From: Suillus spraguei
Lineage: Eukaryota; Basidiomycota; Agaricomycetes; Boletales; Suillaceae
Reading direction: 5' to 3'
Length of the DNA stretch: 64,000 nucleotides
NCBI GenBank assembly: GCA_016800925.1
Contig: JABCPU010000024.1
Span: 124,001-188,000 of the forward strand
In this document: positions 16,531 through 27,676 of the stretch, in pieces
How the letters are laid out: each line of letters begins with the position of its first letter
Numbering within the stretch: the stretch's first letter is position 1
The notes under the pieces: generated by a model
What the model was told of the DNA's origin: nothing
What the model saw: only the letters and a program-made list of their open reading frames with translations
Databases searched by the model: none
Position numbers and translations under genes: made by a program

Positions 16531-18762
16531 TCAAAATTCCGAGATAATGTCCACAGATGGACCCAAGCCAGTCAAGTGCATCAGTGTCTTCTCTGGTGTG
16601 TCGGTGAATCGTGAGACAATGCTGCAGGGAAATTTCTCCGGATGACTGAAATGACAAGAAGTCAGCAGACGCCACTCAGGGATAAATGGGTCTCAGCCAA
16701 CATGACTATGCCAGTGAAAAACTTCGGATTGACTGGGATGTCCATGCCGTGTTCATCAACAACCTTGTGGACCGAGAAACTCGCCAAGAAACTCGCGATC
16801 GCGATCCAGACTGACGAGTCCGCGAGATGCCGTCCGACACTAACCAGCAGCTTTTAACAGAGGGCCAAGGAGGACGATTATGTGCTCACCACCTGCGGCG
16901 ACCCCAGCCAAAGCCTAGAGGTATCATGTCGCTAGTGAGAGATCCATCTTCACGGAGAAATCTTTCTGGTCTAAACTCATTGGGACTTGGGAATTTGTTT
17001 TCATCATGTGTGATCGCCCTAAAGGTTTGGTCATGTTGGGACATTATTATAAAGGTTTGAAACTTTCCATATATTTGCAAATACAAGGACACCTGACAAT
17101 CCGGGTCGTTAGAGGCTGACGTTAAACTTGACACAAACCTTTAGGGATGAAATACCCGTCGTAGATGTCATTGGTTGTTGTTGCACGCGGGACGCCTAAG
17201 ATCACTGTTAGAAGATGCTAAGAAAGGAATCAAGTTTAGACAGACCAAATGGTGCTACGGGGTACCACCTAAGTGTTTCATGAAAAATAGCTTCCACGTA
17301 AGGCAGCGCTTGTATATCATCAAAGTTCGGGAGTCTTTGTTTGCCAACAACTCGATCAATTTCTGCTTGCGCCTCTGGATAGAGAGTCATAGTAAGAAAG
17401 AACACGAGTAACGTGGAGGTAGTCTGAGCCGAGGTGAATTTATTACGGTGTGCACATGTAAGACCAACATTATATTTACCGTTTCAGCCGTCGCTAAAGA
17501 CAAAGAGGAGTATGAGTATCGAGGGGATCGGACTCTTTAGCATATATACTTTCAAATGCGGCAGCAGCAGCCTCCTTAACTGCAACTGCAATGTTGTCGT
17601 TTTCTTCATAGTACTCCACTTTGTTCAAAACATCAGTTACGAGGCATGGTGCAGCGTCACCCGTAGACTGTGTGTGGCTCGTCATTTTGTGGAACCTCTG
17701 TTGATCGGCTGGTTTACGATCCTCTCTCGGATATAGTTAAAAGGGAGATTCCTCATATCGCGGCCTGCCTGGATATACTTCACTGACGCTCGGTTGAATG
17801 TAGCACCCGGAAACCAGGTTGGTAGCTGCAAAACTAGAACGATCATTGAAACACTAATTCCACGCCCTCACTCGGAACTGCCCACATACGGAAAGGGAAT
17901 GTTTCCATCAACACCGTTGCACCTGGCGCCAAATTATGGGCTACAAGATCCACGCGTCTTATTGTGGTGTCAACAATACGGTCATCCTCAGCTTTCGGGT
18001 CATAATCGTATACAATTGAGAGCACGAATGACACAATAAATCTGAAAAACATCAGTTTCATGAAGAAATTGAAAGGAACTGACTGTTTGAGCTTGACATC
18101 TGAAAATGGCTTGGATAATTGGCGGGGTCCTGTAGAAGATTGAACAACATTTTGTGGGCAGCACGCACTTGCATAGCGTGATAATTCGGTATAACGGTCT
18201 GACGAAATGCCTGATGAAAAATTCGACGGTGAAGGCGCCACCTGTTGGACATCAGACAGATCAATGTAACAGATAGTAATTTGTCACCTGTCACTGTATG
18301 GCATTAACGCCATGTTGAAGTCTACGGCGAAGCTGAAAATATCTTCGTGATCGCAGTAGCACACTGAGAGGAGACTCACCGTTCGTAAACGATCGACTGG
18401 GGTCTATCCGAATATATGGTGGATCGCCCTTCCAAAAGGTCTTTCGCAATCTCCTCAGAATTTATCACGATGACAGGCTTGTTCAGCAGACGAGCATATA
18501 TGATATCGCCTGGAAAAAAGTGAGATATTTCTAATCAGATGTTCAAACCATATATAGATCTCCAGGTATTGAGAAGGTCAGCCAAGGTCGAGCGGCATCG
18601 AGACTGAGAACATTTCCCACTATTGGGAGAGGGGTAGGACCAGGCGGCAGGGGAGGACGTGAACGATCATCGAGCCAATATTTTCGACAATAGCTTAAAA
18701 AAAGTTAGTGCCAAGGCTGATGTAGCCAAGTAAACTTGAAGTCCAGGTCCGTCGTCGAACAT
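16531..18762 (-). pseudogene. Cytochrome P450, copy A (one frameshift)
   Basis: Basidiomycete microsomal P450 with an N-terminal anchor. The start at 18762 reads MFDDGPGL and then a membrane segment. The copy has a run of seven A at 18697-18703, where copies B and C have one base fewer, so the frame is lost inside the anchor before the 'PPLPPGPTPLPIVGN' hinge. The rest is well kept: 'WRLHRR' (helix C), helix I 'TTAETTTSTLL', 'ETLRWYPVAPFG' (ExxR), 'FRPERF', and the haem loop 'FGWGRRRCVGR' once the intron with donor GTGAGC near 16882 is removed. Stop at 16531. It lacks the four-residue AQAK duplication that B and C have after helix I. A homopolymer sequencing error could explain the frameshift, in which case the gene would be functional. 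Confidence 0.65.
17019..17067 (-). other. Putative GA-AG intron in P450 copy A
   Basis: To keep 'FANIW' and 'AITHDENKFP' in one frame, the 49-nt intron must start with GAAAGT directly after TG of the Trp codon and end at TTTAG. The only nearby GT donor shifts the frame. The sequence looks like GTAAGT with T changed to A. The same position in copies B and C reads GAAGGT. Confidence 0.5.
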
Positions 18763-19528
18763 CGTTAGATGAGTCTGAGTTCCTGTCGAGTGCTTGAACC
18801 TAGGAGGAAGGCGAGTTGAAATCTAGGTCTGATATTTTTATTGCATTGGCCCGGGACTAAATCAAAGCAAACAAACCATCTGATCCAGGAAATCGAAGTG
18901 CTACATTATGTGAACGAGTCAGAAATAGTTCCTCCTATAATGCAGACAGCACGGCTACGTCCAGACACAAGCGGCATAGATCACTGTAAGGCTACTCGTG
19001 AGTTCGCCAGGGAATTGTGAACAGAACGAGAGAGAGATAAGATATGAGTGATAGCGGATGGTTGACTTTCGAGGCTGGTAACAGGACGGGACGTTTCAAG
19101 GGCTTTTTCTGAGGTGCTTTTGAGCGGGAATCTTCTAGGATAGAATTCGCTGTAGATACCAGAGTGTACATGAGCTACTTATACGGAGAATGATAAGGGT
19201 CTTTTGTCATGGATGTGCCACAGAAAATAAAGAGGGCGCGAAGATCGAGTGAGTTAGTTTTTGACAGGATAACGATGCTCGTATAGTGTTGTCAGCGGTG
19301 ACTTGAAAATAGTGTGTCAGTAACGAGGGAAAAGGACTGAATGTAGACAGAGATAACAAGTTTATAGTAACAGGAACTGAGAGCATGATTGAAGGATATA
19401 TTATCCAGCTGTAAGTCACGTGGACAGGTCTCGAACGCAGTTTGATCTGAAGCTGTTGTGGTCAGGGCGTATAGGATACGCAATCCTTACATCTCGTAGT
19501 AAACGACACTCCTCTATCTAGTCTAGCA
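18763..19528. other. Divergent spacer between P450 A and RAD1-1
   Basis: Promoter region for the P450 (left) and RAD1-1 (right). The first 200 nt next to the P450 resemble the spacer of unit 2, while the remainder (about 19000-19500) has no match in the other units by eye. Confidence 0.4.
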
Positions 19529-20971
19529 ATGATGTCGCAGCCAAGTCAACAAGATAAAGCCAAACCTGTATGACATTTATCTATCTCTTAGACCGTACTC
19601 CCAGCTAAGAAGAGATTCAGCTTTTAACAGCATCTGTACATGATGTTCGATATTTCGCCTCCCTCCTACGCGGAATTGGTTTTTCGAACGTGAGCCCACT
19701 ACTTTGACCTATGATCAGTCGCTGCAAACTATGGTTCAAGCGAGCTTCTATGAGATTTACAGCTGGCAGTGGCATAACTGTCACTGTCGAGGAAGCGCGA
19801 ACACTGCTAGGTACTCATTCATTTGTTCCCGTAAATATCTGTACAATGGTCCACAGCAACCTCATACATCTATGCGGACCATTTTGACGAGTGGGCATTC
19901 GACGTCGACAATCCTCAGGCTGCTCCCTCTCAGTTGTCTGCACCTGATATTGATCGACACGCTACATCTTTTGAAATCCCTCTGAACACCTTACTTGAAT
20001 GCTTGAACATTTTTGGAACCGCGAACATGTCTTCTTCAAGCAGTACAAACTCAAAGCACAAGCATTGGCGGAGAGCCGATGATGCCTCAGATGACGAGAG
20101 GGGTGACGATGGACGACGCTCTAATGCTAATCGTATCGATCAGCACTTTGGTGGTAACGAGAAGCGGACGAGCATGCGTCTCACATATGCGGGGACCGGA
20201 CACCCCTTGACGCTTGTTCTGTAAGCTTCAGACTTCTTGACCCAATCAATCGTATTGATATATTTCAGCGCGGAAGATTCATCAGGGCCCACGACGACCT
20301 GTGAGATATCGACTTTCGATTCTGAGCCGAACTTAGAGCTCCCGTTCGATGCTGAACAAACGTTGAGTCCCTCCTCAAATGCCTCCTCATTCTGCCTTAT
20401 GCCTTGTTTAGCGCTCTCAAGATCATTTTCAAGGTCTGTGCAACGGACATCAAGCTTGTGACGCAGCTCACATGGTTACCAGTCGTCGTTCTGGCTCCGC
20501 GATGCCCTTGCAGAGCTTGATCCTTCTTGCGAAAAAATAACGTTGATCGCCAACCCTGTAGCAAATGTGCAGAGCGCTCAAAGAGGCGTCCCCGCTAAAC
20601 CCCTCTTTCGAATACAAGGAACGGGAGCATTCGGCAGCACCGAGGTGAATTTCCAACTTTGTTCAGAATTCAGGTTCTAATCTACTGCAGATGGACTATC
20701 CGAACGACAGAGAGGTGCTAGAAACATTCGAGTGTTCGCGTAGTGTCAGCTTCAGGTATTGTTATCCATTGTGTGCATGTATCTAGCAATGACTGAGATG
20801 CTCGATATTAGCTATCGATTTGCACATATATCACGCACGCTGCGAGCTTTGCAGAACTCAACAAAGACCTCTCTTCGCCTTGAGCAGGAGGGTTTGTTGA
20901 GTTTGCAGTTCTTAGTGCCCGTGCCAAGGCCACGGGGTGGGATGTCAGATCTTTCATCGAGTTTCGAGTGA
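19529..20971 (+). CDS. RAD1: RAD1/Rec1 checkpoint clamp subunit, copy 1 (best copy)
   Basis: Subunit of the 9-1-1 (Rad9-Rad1-Hus1) sliding clamp in DNA-damage signalling, orthologous to Ustilago Rec1. ATG at 19529 gives MMSQPSQQDKAKP. Spliced exons then give 'LLTASVHDVRYFASLLRGIG', 'ITVTVEEARTLL', 'TSFEIPLNTLLECLNIFGTA', an acidic/Ser linker ('DDASDDERGDD'), 'RLTYAGTGHPLTLVL', 'CEISTFDSEPNLELPFD', 'FWLRDALAELDPSCEKITLI', 'FRIQGTGAFGSTEMDYPNDR' and 'RFAHISRTLRALQNSTKTSL'. Relative to copy 2, one base is missing at about 20950, so the end reads 'GGMSDLSSSFE' instead of '..SDSFIEFR'. The last conserved strand is therefore lost, but little else. The other introns are GT..AG and all upstream frames join. 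It is the only copy that could encode a near full-length protein. Confidence 0.75.
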
Positions 20972-21273
20972 GATTATTTAATTTAGTTCCGAAGGTTGAG
21001 GCTGATCAGAGTAGTGTCTTTCCTTGGACGATGATGTCGCTCAGTAAAGCAAATGTGTGTCTGGCTGGTGTCACTGGTGTTTGCAGCGAGCTATCGGGGT
21101 TTCTCAGCGCAAAAGGAGGTAAGGCGTTATGATCTGTACCTTGGAGACACCAGTCCGTCAATTTTCTCATTGACTTGTGGTGAATTTCGCGTGCACTCAT
21201 GGTGTTCTGAAGTGATTATCAATAGCCCAGAAATCTAAGTACTGTCTACGCAACACAGGCGACAATAAAACAT

Positions 21274-21465
21274 TTAGAGTAACCCATCGAAGTACTTGGC
21301 AGTGTTATCTTGTACCGTCGTCGATGATATAGGTATTGACGCAACCTACGGTGAAGAGGAGAGGAGGCAGTCGGCGATAATGGCGTTGAAGGTTGCTGGT
21401 GTTATAATTACCGTATCAAATACTTTGCACCATTCTGAAGGGTGTCTGAACTTCGCCGCTTAGAT
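21274..21465 (-). pseudogene. PDX1 3'-end fragment, copy 1
   Basis: Duplicated last exon of the PDX1 gene whose full copy ends at 31590. It reads 'TPATFNAIIADC' and reaches a stop after a few more codons. The last codons 'TAKYFDGLL' survive in another frame up to the original stop position (21274). Homology stops near 21465, inside what is intron/exon in the full gene. It is non-functional, and its value is as a marker of the duplication breakpoint. Confidence 0.85.
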
Positions 21466-21849
21466 CTACAGTGCATTCCGTCGAGATTTCAAACAAGTCT
21501 ATCAATACAATCATTAGACTCAAACATATGCATCACTGTCAAAGTACTGTCAGGCTATACTGTCATAACCATGGCTAATTGTCCTCGTGGTTATGCATGG
21601 CTCTTACTAATCCCTTAATGCTTCCCTTTATGCATAATGGTGCATGCATCACATTGATACCATATGAATGGTACTCAGTTACTACATTCACAGATTGCTC
21701 CCATACCGCATTTTGCCCACCTACCATATACTTGGATACTAGTAAAAGGAACGAGCATTGGATGGTAGACAAAATCTCAGAGTAGAAAACTATGTAGTCA
21801 TATGATACATCACATGCTATGCTGCAATCACGAATGCTCTGCCACCCTT
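21466..21849. other. Junction between unit 1 and unit 2
   Basis: Contains a segment (about 21465-21530, 'gcattccgtcgag...cattagactcaaa' type) that recurs at the unit 2/unit 3 junction (about 26715-26775) but not beside the full PDX1 gene. It therefore marks the duplication joint. From about 21720 the sequence is the 3' flank of P450 B. Confidence 0.6.
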
Positions 21850-24104
21850 TCAGAATTCCGAAATGATATCGACGGACGGACCCAAGCCAGTCAAGCACGT
21901 CAGTGTCTTCTCTGGTGCATCGGCGAATCGCGGGACAATGCTGCAGGGGAATTTCTCCGGATGACTGAAATAACATGAAATCAGCAGATGCCACTGAGGG
22001 ATAAATGGTTCTCAGCCAACATGCTTATGCCAGTGGAGAACTTCGGATTGACTGGGATGTCCATGCCGTGTTCATCGACAGCCTTGTGGATCGAGAAGCT
22101 CGCCAAGATACTCACGATTGCGATCCAGACTGATGAGTCCGCGAGATGTCGTCCCACACTAACCAGCAGCTTTTAAGTGATGACCAAGGAGGACGAGTTT
22201 GTGCTCACCAGTTGCGGCGACCCCAGCCAAAGCCTAAAAGCATCATGTCGTTGGTAAGGGACCCATCTTCATGGAGAAATCTTTCCGGCCTAAATTCATT
22301 AGGACTGGGGTATTTATTTTCATTGCGTGTCATCGCCCTGAAGGTTTGGTCATTTTGGAACATTATCATAAAGGTTTGGAACCTTCCATGTATTTGCAAA
22401 TACAAGGACACCTGACAATCCGGGTTGTCAGAGGCTGATGTTCAATCAATATGATACAAACCTTCAGGGATGAAATACCCATCGTAGATGTCACTGGTTG
22501 TTGTCGCGTGCGGGACGCCTGAGGTTACCGTTAGAAGAAGCTTAGAAAGAAATCGAGTTTTATACAGACCAAACGGTACTACGGGGTACCACCTAAGTGT
22601 TTCACGAAAAATAGCTTCCACATAAGGCAGTGCTTGTCTATCATCAAAGTTCGGGAGCCTGTCTTTGCCGATGACTTGATCGATCTCCGCTTGCGCTTTA
22701 GCTTGCGCCTCTGGATGGAGAATCATAGCAAGAAGGAACACGAGCAATGTCGAGGTACTCTGAGCCGAGGCAAATTTATCAGTGTGCACAGATAAAACCA
22801 ACACTATATTTACTGTTTCAGCCGCCGCTAAAGACAAAGAGAAATATGAGCATCGAGGGGGTTGAATTATTTATTATATATATATACCTCCATATGCGAC
22901 GGTAGCAGCCTCCTTGACTGCAATTGCAATGCTGTCTTTCTCTTCATGGTGCTCCATTCTGTTTAAAGTATCAGTTACGAAGCATGATGCTGCGTTGCCC
23001 GTAGCCTGTGGGACTCGTCAGTTTGTGGAACCTCTATTGATCGGCTGATTCACCATCCTCTCTTGAATATAGTCGAAGGGGAAATTCTTCGCATCGTGGC
23101 CTGCCTGGATACACTTCACTGACGCTCGTTTGAATGTAGCACCCGGAAACCAGGTTGGTAGCTGCAGAACTAGAACGATCATTAAAACACTAATTCCACA
23201 CCCTCACTCGGAACTGCCAACATACGGAAAGGGAATGTTTCCATCAACACCGTTGGGCCTGGCGCCAAACTATTGCCCACAAGATCCACATACCTTGTTA
23301 TGGCGTCAACAATATGGTCATCCTTAGCTTTCGGGTCATAATCGTATACAATTGGGAGCACTAATGACATGATAAACCTGAAAACCGTCAGTTTCAAGAA
23401 GAGACTGAAAGAAACGGATTGAACTTGACATCTGAAAATGGCTTGGATAATTTCCGGGGTCCTGTAGAAGATTGAACAACATTTTATGGGCAGCACGGAG
23501 TTGCACGGCGTGATAAGTGGGTATAACAGCTTGACGAAATGCCTGATGAAAAACTCGACGGTGAAGGCGCCACCTACTGGACATCAGACACCTCAATGTA
23601 GCAAATAGTAAGTTTTCACTTGTCACCGTATGGCATTAACCCCACGTTAAAGTCTGAGGCAAAGCTGAAAATATTTTCGTGATCGCAGCAGCACACTAAG
23701 ATGAGACTCACTATTCGTAAACAAACGACTGTGGTCTATCCGAATATATGGTAGAACGCTCCTCCAATAGGTTTTTTGCGACTCCCTCAGAGTTGATCAC
23801 AATGACAGGCTTATTGAGTAGACGAGCATAAATAATGTTACCTGGAGAAAATGTAAGTAGATTACAAACAGATCTCGGTCCAAATGTGCCAACCATATGT
23901 AGATTTCCAGGCATCGAAAGTCAGCCAAGGTCGAGCAGCATCAAGACTGAGAATATTGCCCACTATTGGAAGTGGGGTAGGACCAGGAGGCAGGGGAGGA
24001 CGCGAAGGGTCATTGAGCCAATATTTTCGACAATAGGCAAAAGAAGCTAGCGCCAAGGCTGATGTGGCCAAGTAAATTTGAAGTCCAGGTCTGTCTTCGA
24101 ACAT
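21850..24104 (-). CDS. Cytochrome P450, copy B (intact)
   Basis: Haem-thiolate mono-oxygenase, anchored in the ER, substrate unknown; the CYP family cannot be fixed by eye. The start at 24104 reads MFEDRPGLQIYLATSALALA, then the proline hinge 'PPLPPGPTPLPIVGN'. Joined exons give 'NKPVIVINSEGVAKNLLEER', 'YSDRPQSFVYEYFASDF', 'GLMPYGDKWRLHRRVFHQAF', 'METFPFLLQLPTWFPGATFK', helix I 'YGAAAETSTSTLLVF', 'ETLRWYPVVPFG', 'NEFRPERF' and haem loop 'FGWGRRNCVGRHLADS'. The C-terminus 'HPEKFPCSIVPRFADAPEKT' leads to the stop at 21850. About a dozen introns of about 45-60 nt are needed. All join in frame, but one requires a GA donor (22386). This is the only one of the three copies without a frameshift, so it is probably the working gene. 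Confidence 0.85.
22338..22386 (-). other. Putative GA-AG intron in P450 copy B
   Basis: Same 49-nt intron as in copy A: donor GAAGGT after TG of the Trp codon, acceptor TTCAG. It restores 'FANTWAMTRNENKYPSP'. Using the GT two bases further in instead shifts the frame and hits a stop within a few codons. Confidence 0.5.
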
Positions 24105-24848
24105 CGTTAGATGAGTCTGAGTTCCTGTCGAGTGCTTAAACCTAGGAGGAAGGTGTGTTGAAGTCCAGGTCTGGATTGGACTAAACCAAACCAAACAAAC
24201 GATCTGATCCAGAACATCAGAAATAAAAGTGTCCCATGTGTGAGTGGTGGATGATAAGAACCTGACATGTGAATAAGTCAGAAATAGTTACTCGGTGTGG
24301 GTGCTGGATATTCATAATGCTGCAAGAGACTGAGAGGGAAATTCTATATTTGTATACCATGGCAAACAATGGGGACTATTAGGATACGGTATCCTACGAT
24401 CTGTCCTGTAAGTTATTAGTGCACAAGACAGTCACAGTATCAAGGGGACGCAAGAGAGCGGAGTCTGCAGTCACCTTTAGTTGAATTATTAAAACATTGT
24501 CATGACCGAGAGGTAACAGGATTCGCCCCTATCGGTTCTAAATTTTCAAGTTCGCGGACGTGTTTGATAACTGTCCAGACAGTCAGACATGTCCTCTGCG
24601 TTCATATTTTTGGAATACTGATGGATGCCAAAAATTATGTTTTTCACTGGTGTTCGTGCGTGAGTCCTTCCGAGTTGTCATCATAACCTAGCAATCACGG
24701 TGAGCACTCACATGTGTGCGCATTGAATATGGCAGGCAGCGTCGACGTACGTCTGTTCTGTTCTGACTAAGAGGACGTTATTACTCAATATGGAATTCGA
24801 AATACTCCCACGCGTTCGACCGGAGTTGCTTGGAAATTGTCGCAAATC
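24105..24848. other. Divergent spacer between P450 B and RAD1-2
   Basis: The first part resembles the 5' flank of P450 A, including the shared run after the start codon complement. The rest (about 24250-24840) is unit-specific. No gene was seen. Confidence 0.4.
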
Positions 24849-26226
24849 ATGTCGCAGCCAAGTCAACCAGATAAAGCCAAATATCATTTATCTATTAGAC
24901 CGTACGCCCAGCTAAGAAGAGATCCAGCTTTTAACAGCATCCGTACACGATGTTCGATATTCCTCCTCCCTCCTACACGGAATTGCGTGAGCCCACTACT
25001 TTGACCTATGATCAGTCGCTGCAAACTATGGTTCAAGCGAGCTTCTATGAGATTTACAGCTGGCAGTGGCATAACTGTCACTGTCGAGGAAGCGCGAACA
25101 TTGCTCGGTACTCATTCCTTTGTTCCCGTAAGCATCTGTACAATGGTTCACAGCAACCTCATACATCTATGCGGACCATTTTGACGAGTGGGCATTCGAC
25201 GTCGACAATCCACAGGCTGCTTCATCTCAATTGTCTGCACCTGATATTGATCGATACCCTACATCTTTTGAAACACCTTACTTGAATGCCTGAACATTTT
25301 TGGAACCGCGAACATGTCTTCTTCAAGTGGCATGGGCTCAAAGCACAAGCAGTGGCAGAGAGTCGATGATGCCTCAGATGACGAGAGGGATGACGATGGA
25401 CGACGTTCTAATGCCAATCGTATCAATCAGCACTTCGGTGGTAATGAGGGACTAGACACCCTTGACGCTTGTTTTGTAAGCTTCAAACTTCTTGACCCGA
25501 TCGATCGTACTGATGTAGTGCAGTGTGGAAGATTCATCAGGGTCCACGACGACGTGTGAGATATCGACTTTCGATTCTGAGCCGAACTTAGCTCCCATTC
25601 GATGCTGAACAAACGTTGGGTCCCTCCTCAAATGCCTCCTCATTCTGCCTTATGCCTTGTTTAGCGCTCTCAAGATCATTTTCAAGGTCTGTGCAACGGA
25701 TATCGAGTTTGTGACGCAGCTCACGTGGTTACCAGTCGTCGTTCTGGCTCCGCGATGCCCTTGCAGAGCTTGATCCTTCTTGCGAAAAAATAACGTTGAT
25801 CGCCAACCCTGTAGCAAATGTGCAGAGCGCTCAAAGAGGCGTCCCCGCTAAACCCCTCTTTCGAATACAAGGAACGGGAGTATTCGGCAGCACCGAGGTG
25901 AATTTCCAACTTTGTTTAGAATTCAGGTTCCAATCTACTGCAGATGGACTATCCGAACGACAGAGAGGTGCTAGAAACATTCGAGTGTTCGCGTAGTGTC
26001 AGCTTCAGGTATCGTTATCCATTGTGCTGCGTGTATTTAGCAATGACTGAGATGCTTGATATTAGCTATCGATTTGCACATATACATATCACGCACGCTG
26101 CGAGCTTTGCAGAACTCAACAAAGACCTCTTTTCGCCTTGAGCAGGAGGGTTTGTTGAGTTTTCAGTTCTTAGTGCCCGTGCCAAGTCCACGGGGTGGGA
26201 TGTCAGACTCTTTCATCGAGTTTCGA
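24849..26226 (+). pseudogene. RAD1/Rec1, copy 2 (degenerate)
   Basis: Clear RAD1 homologue with the same exon order as copy 1, but broken in several places. The first donor site is lost (bases after 'AAAGCCAAA' deleted). About 10 nt are missing after 'GGAATTG' (24987), removing 'GFSN'. About 10 nt are missing in the codons for 'FEIPLN' (near 25270), and about 32 nt around 25450 remove 'KRTSMRLTYAG'. The 3' half ('FRIQGTGVFGSTE', 'LRALQNSTKTSFRLEQEGLL') is still well preserved, and the end reads 'SDSFIEFR', which copy 1 has lost. It cannot encode a full clamp subunit. Confidence 0.85.
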
Positions 26227-26532
26227 GTGAGATTATTTTATTTAGTTCTGAAGGTTGAGGCTGACCAGAGTAGTGTCTTTCCTTGGACGATGAAGTCGCT
26301 CAGTAAAGCAAATGTGTGTCTGGCTGGTGTCACTGGTGTTTGCAGCGAGCCATCGGGGTTTCTCAGCGCAAAAGGAGGTAAGGCGTTATGATCTGTACCT
26401 CGGAGTCACCAGTCCGTCGGTTGCCTCATTGACTTGTGGTGAATTTTGCATGTACTCATGGTGTTCTGGAATGAATATCAATAGCCCAGAAATCTAAGTA
26501 CTGTCTACGCAACACAGGCGACAATAAAACAT

Positions 26533-26705
26533 TTAGAGTAACCCATCGAAGTACTTGGCAGTGTGATCTTGTACCGTCGTCGATGATATGGGTATTGACG
26601 CAGCCTATGGTAAAGGAGGGAGGCAGTCGGCGATAATGGCGTTGAAGGTTGCTGGTGTTGTAAGTACCGTGTCAAATACTTTGCACCATGATTTATAGTC
26701 TGGAC
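26533..26705 (-). pseudogene. PDX1 3'-end fragment, copy 2
   Basis: Second captured PDX1 last exon. It shares with fragment 1 the changes Asp to Asn ('TPATFNAIIADC') and Tyr to Cys relative to the full gene, and it stops early ('PPLP' then stop). The final 'YFDGLL' codons and the stop position (26533) are retained. Fragments 1 and 2 are therefore sisters. Confidence 0.85.
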
Positions 26706-27540
26706 TTTGGTCTACAGCGCATTCCGTCGAGATTTCAAATAAGTCTATCGATATAATTATTAGACTCAAAACATATGTCAAAGTACTGTTTGATCAGCCG
26801 TATTACATAAATGCTGCTCAAGAGGTAACCGAAGCACCGCAAGTTTCCAATATCTAATCAGCTGGTAAACCGGTACCAACTAAACCTGCTGTTTCTATTC
26901 CTATCGACTTTTTATCGCTTCACGCCAATAGTACCTATGTCATAAGAAGGGGCCACTGTGTTCTGGGTGCGTTTCGGGTTTCCTTACGAGAATCTGCTTC
27001 AGGTGCGGCACTCATTTTTTCATCCCATCCCCTCACTCACAATCTCAGCCTACCCAATACTCCGCCTCCTAGTACCTATCAGTCTTCCCCTCACTTTCGT
27101 GCAATTCTTGCAAGCCCAAATACCTGCCGTTTGATGTGTTCTTATATACACCAACATCATTCATCAGCGGGTTGGATTGTACTACGGAGTGCTCCGTAGC
27201 ACTGAGTTCGTAGCATTCCGTAGGTAATTACGTTTCCGTGATGTTGCTCCTCCGTCCAAAGTGCTCCAATATCAGGACCTGCTCCATAAATGCAACCGTC
27301 TGCACAAAGACTCGTTCCTCAATATCCCTTGTTTCGGGTATCCTACAACAAGCACCTCCTTTCATCTCGACAACAGCGGCTACCAGAGTCATTCCAACAT
27401 CTCGGAAACACAAGTACCACGACTAAAGGACAACTTCGGGCCTAATAAAATTTCCATTGCCGCCCCCATGACTCTACCCTCAGATTGCACAACTGACTTA
27501 TACATCACAGAATCAAGATTTATGATCAGATCTGTCCTAC
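26706..27540. other. Unit 2 / unit 3 junction with about 750 bp unique insert
   Basis: After the shared joint sequence (to about 26785) there are roughly 750 bp that have no counterpart at the unit 1/unit 2 junction. The insert holds a perfect 7-bp inverted repeat (CTACGGA-GTGC-TCCGTAG, 27182-27199) and further CCGTAG copies nearby. No long ORF with a known domain is seen, and its origin is unknown. Confidence 0.5.
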
Positions 27541-27676
27541 ATTCTACCATATACTTGGATACTAGTAAAAGAAACGAGCATTGCATAGTTACTAGACAGA
27601 GTAGAAAACTATGTGGTCGTATATTACATCACATGCTATGCCGCGATCACGAATGCTCTGCCACTGTGTTAGTCTT

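Larger units (their letters stand above)
16405..21530. repeat. Tandem segmental duplication, unit 1
   Basis: First of three direct copies of a P450(-) / RAD1(+) / PDX1-3'-end(-) module. Homology with the other units starts near the 'accatata' motif left of the P450 stop (about 16405, 21720 and 27545). P450 stops lie at 16531, 21850 and 27677, giving spacings of 5319 and 5827 bp. The distance from P450 to RAD1 is unit-specific, as the interior spacer sequences differ. Confidence 0.85.
21715..26790. repeat. Tandem segmental duplication, unit 2
   Basis: Second copy of the P450 / RAD1 / PDX1-3'-end module. Its P450 3' half is almost identical to unit 3, while its RAD1 and PDX1 fragment are closest to unit 1, so similarity is mosaic along the unit. 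Confidence 0.85.

Noticed and set aside
16880..16900. Loss of the haem-ligand Cys in the P450 copies
   Set aside because: Reading through gives RRRW then stop, but using the GTGAGC donor a few bases later restores R-R-x-C-V-G-R in all three copies.
19655..19800. A separate small protein starting at the MFDISPPSY codons
   Set aside because: This frame is a shadow. The RAD1 exons in the neighbouring frame ('SVHDVRYFASLLRG', 'ITVTVEEARTLL') explain the sequence.
22980..23040. A 26-nt micro-intron in the P450s ('GAG/GTTCCAC..CCACAG')
   Set aside because: A normal 48-nt intron (GTGAATC...CACAG) joins 'IQERM' to 'ATGNAA' in frame and makes the micro-intron unnecessary.
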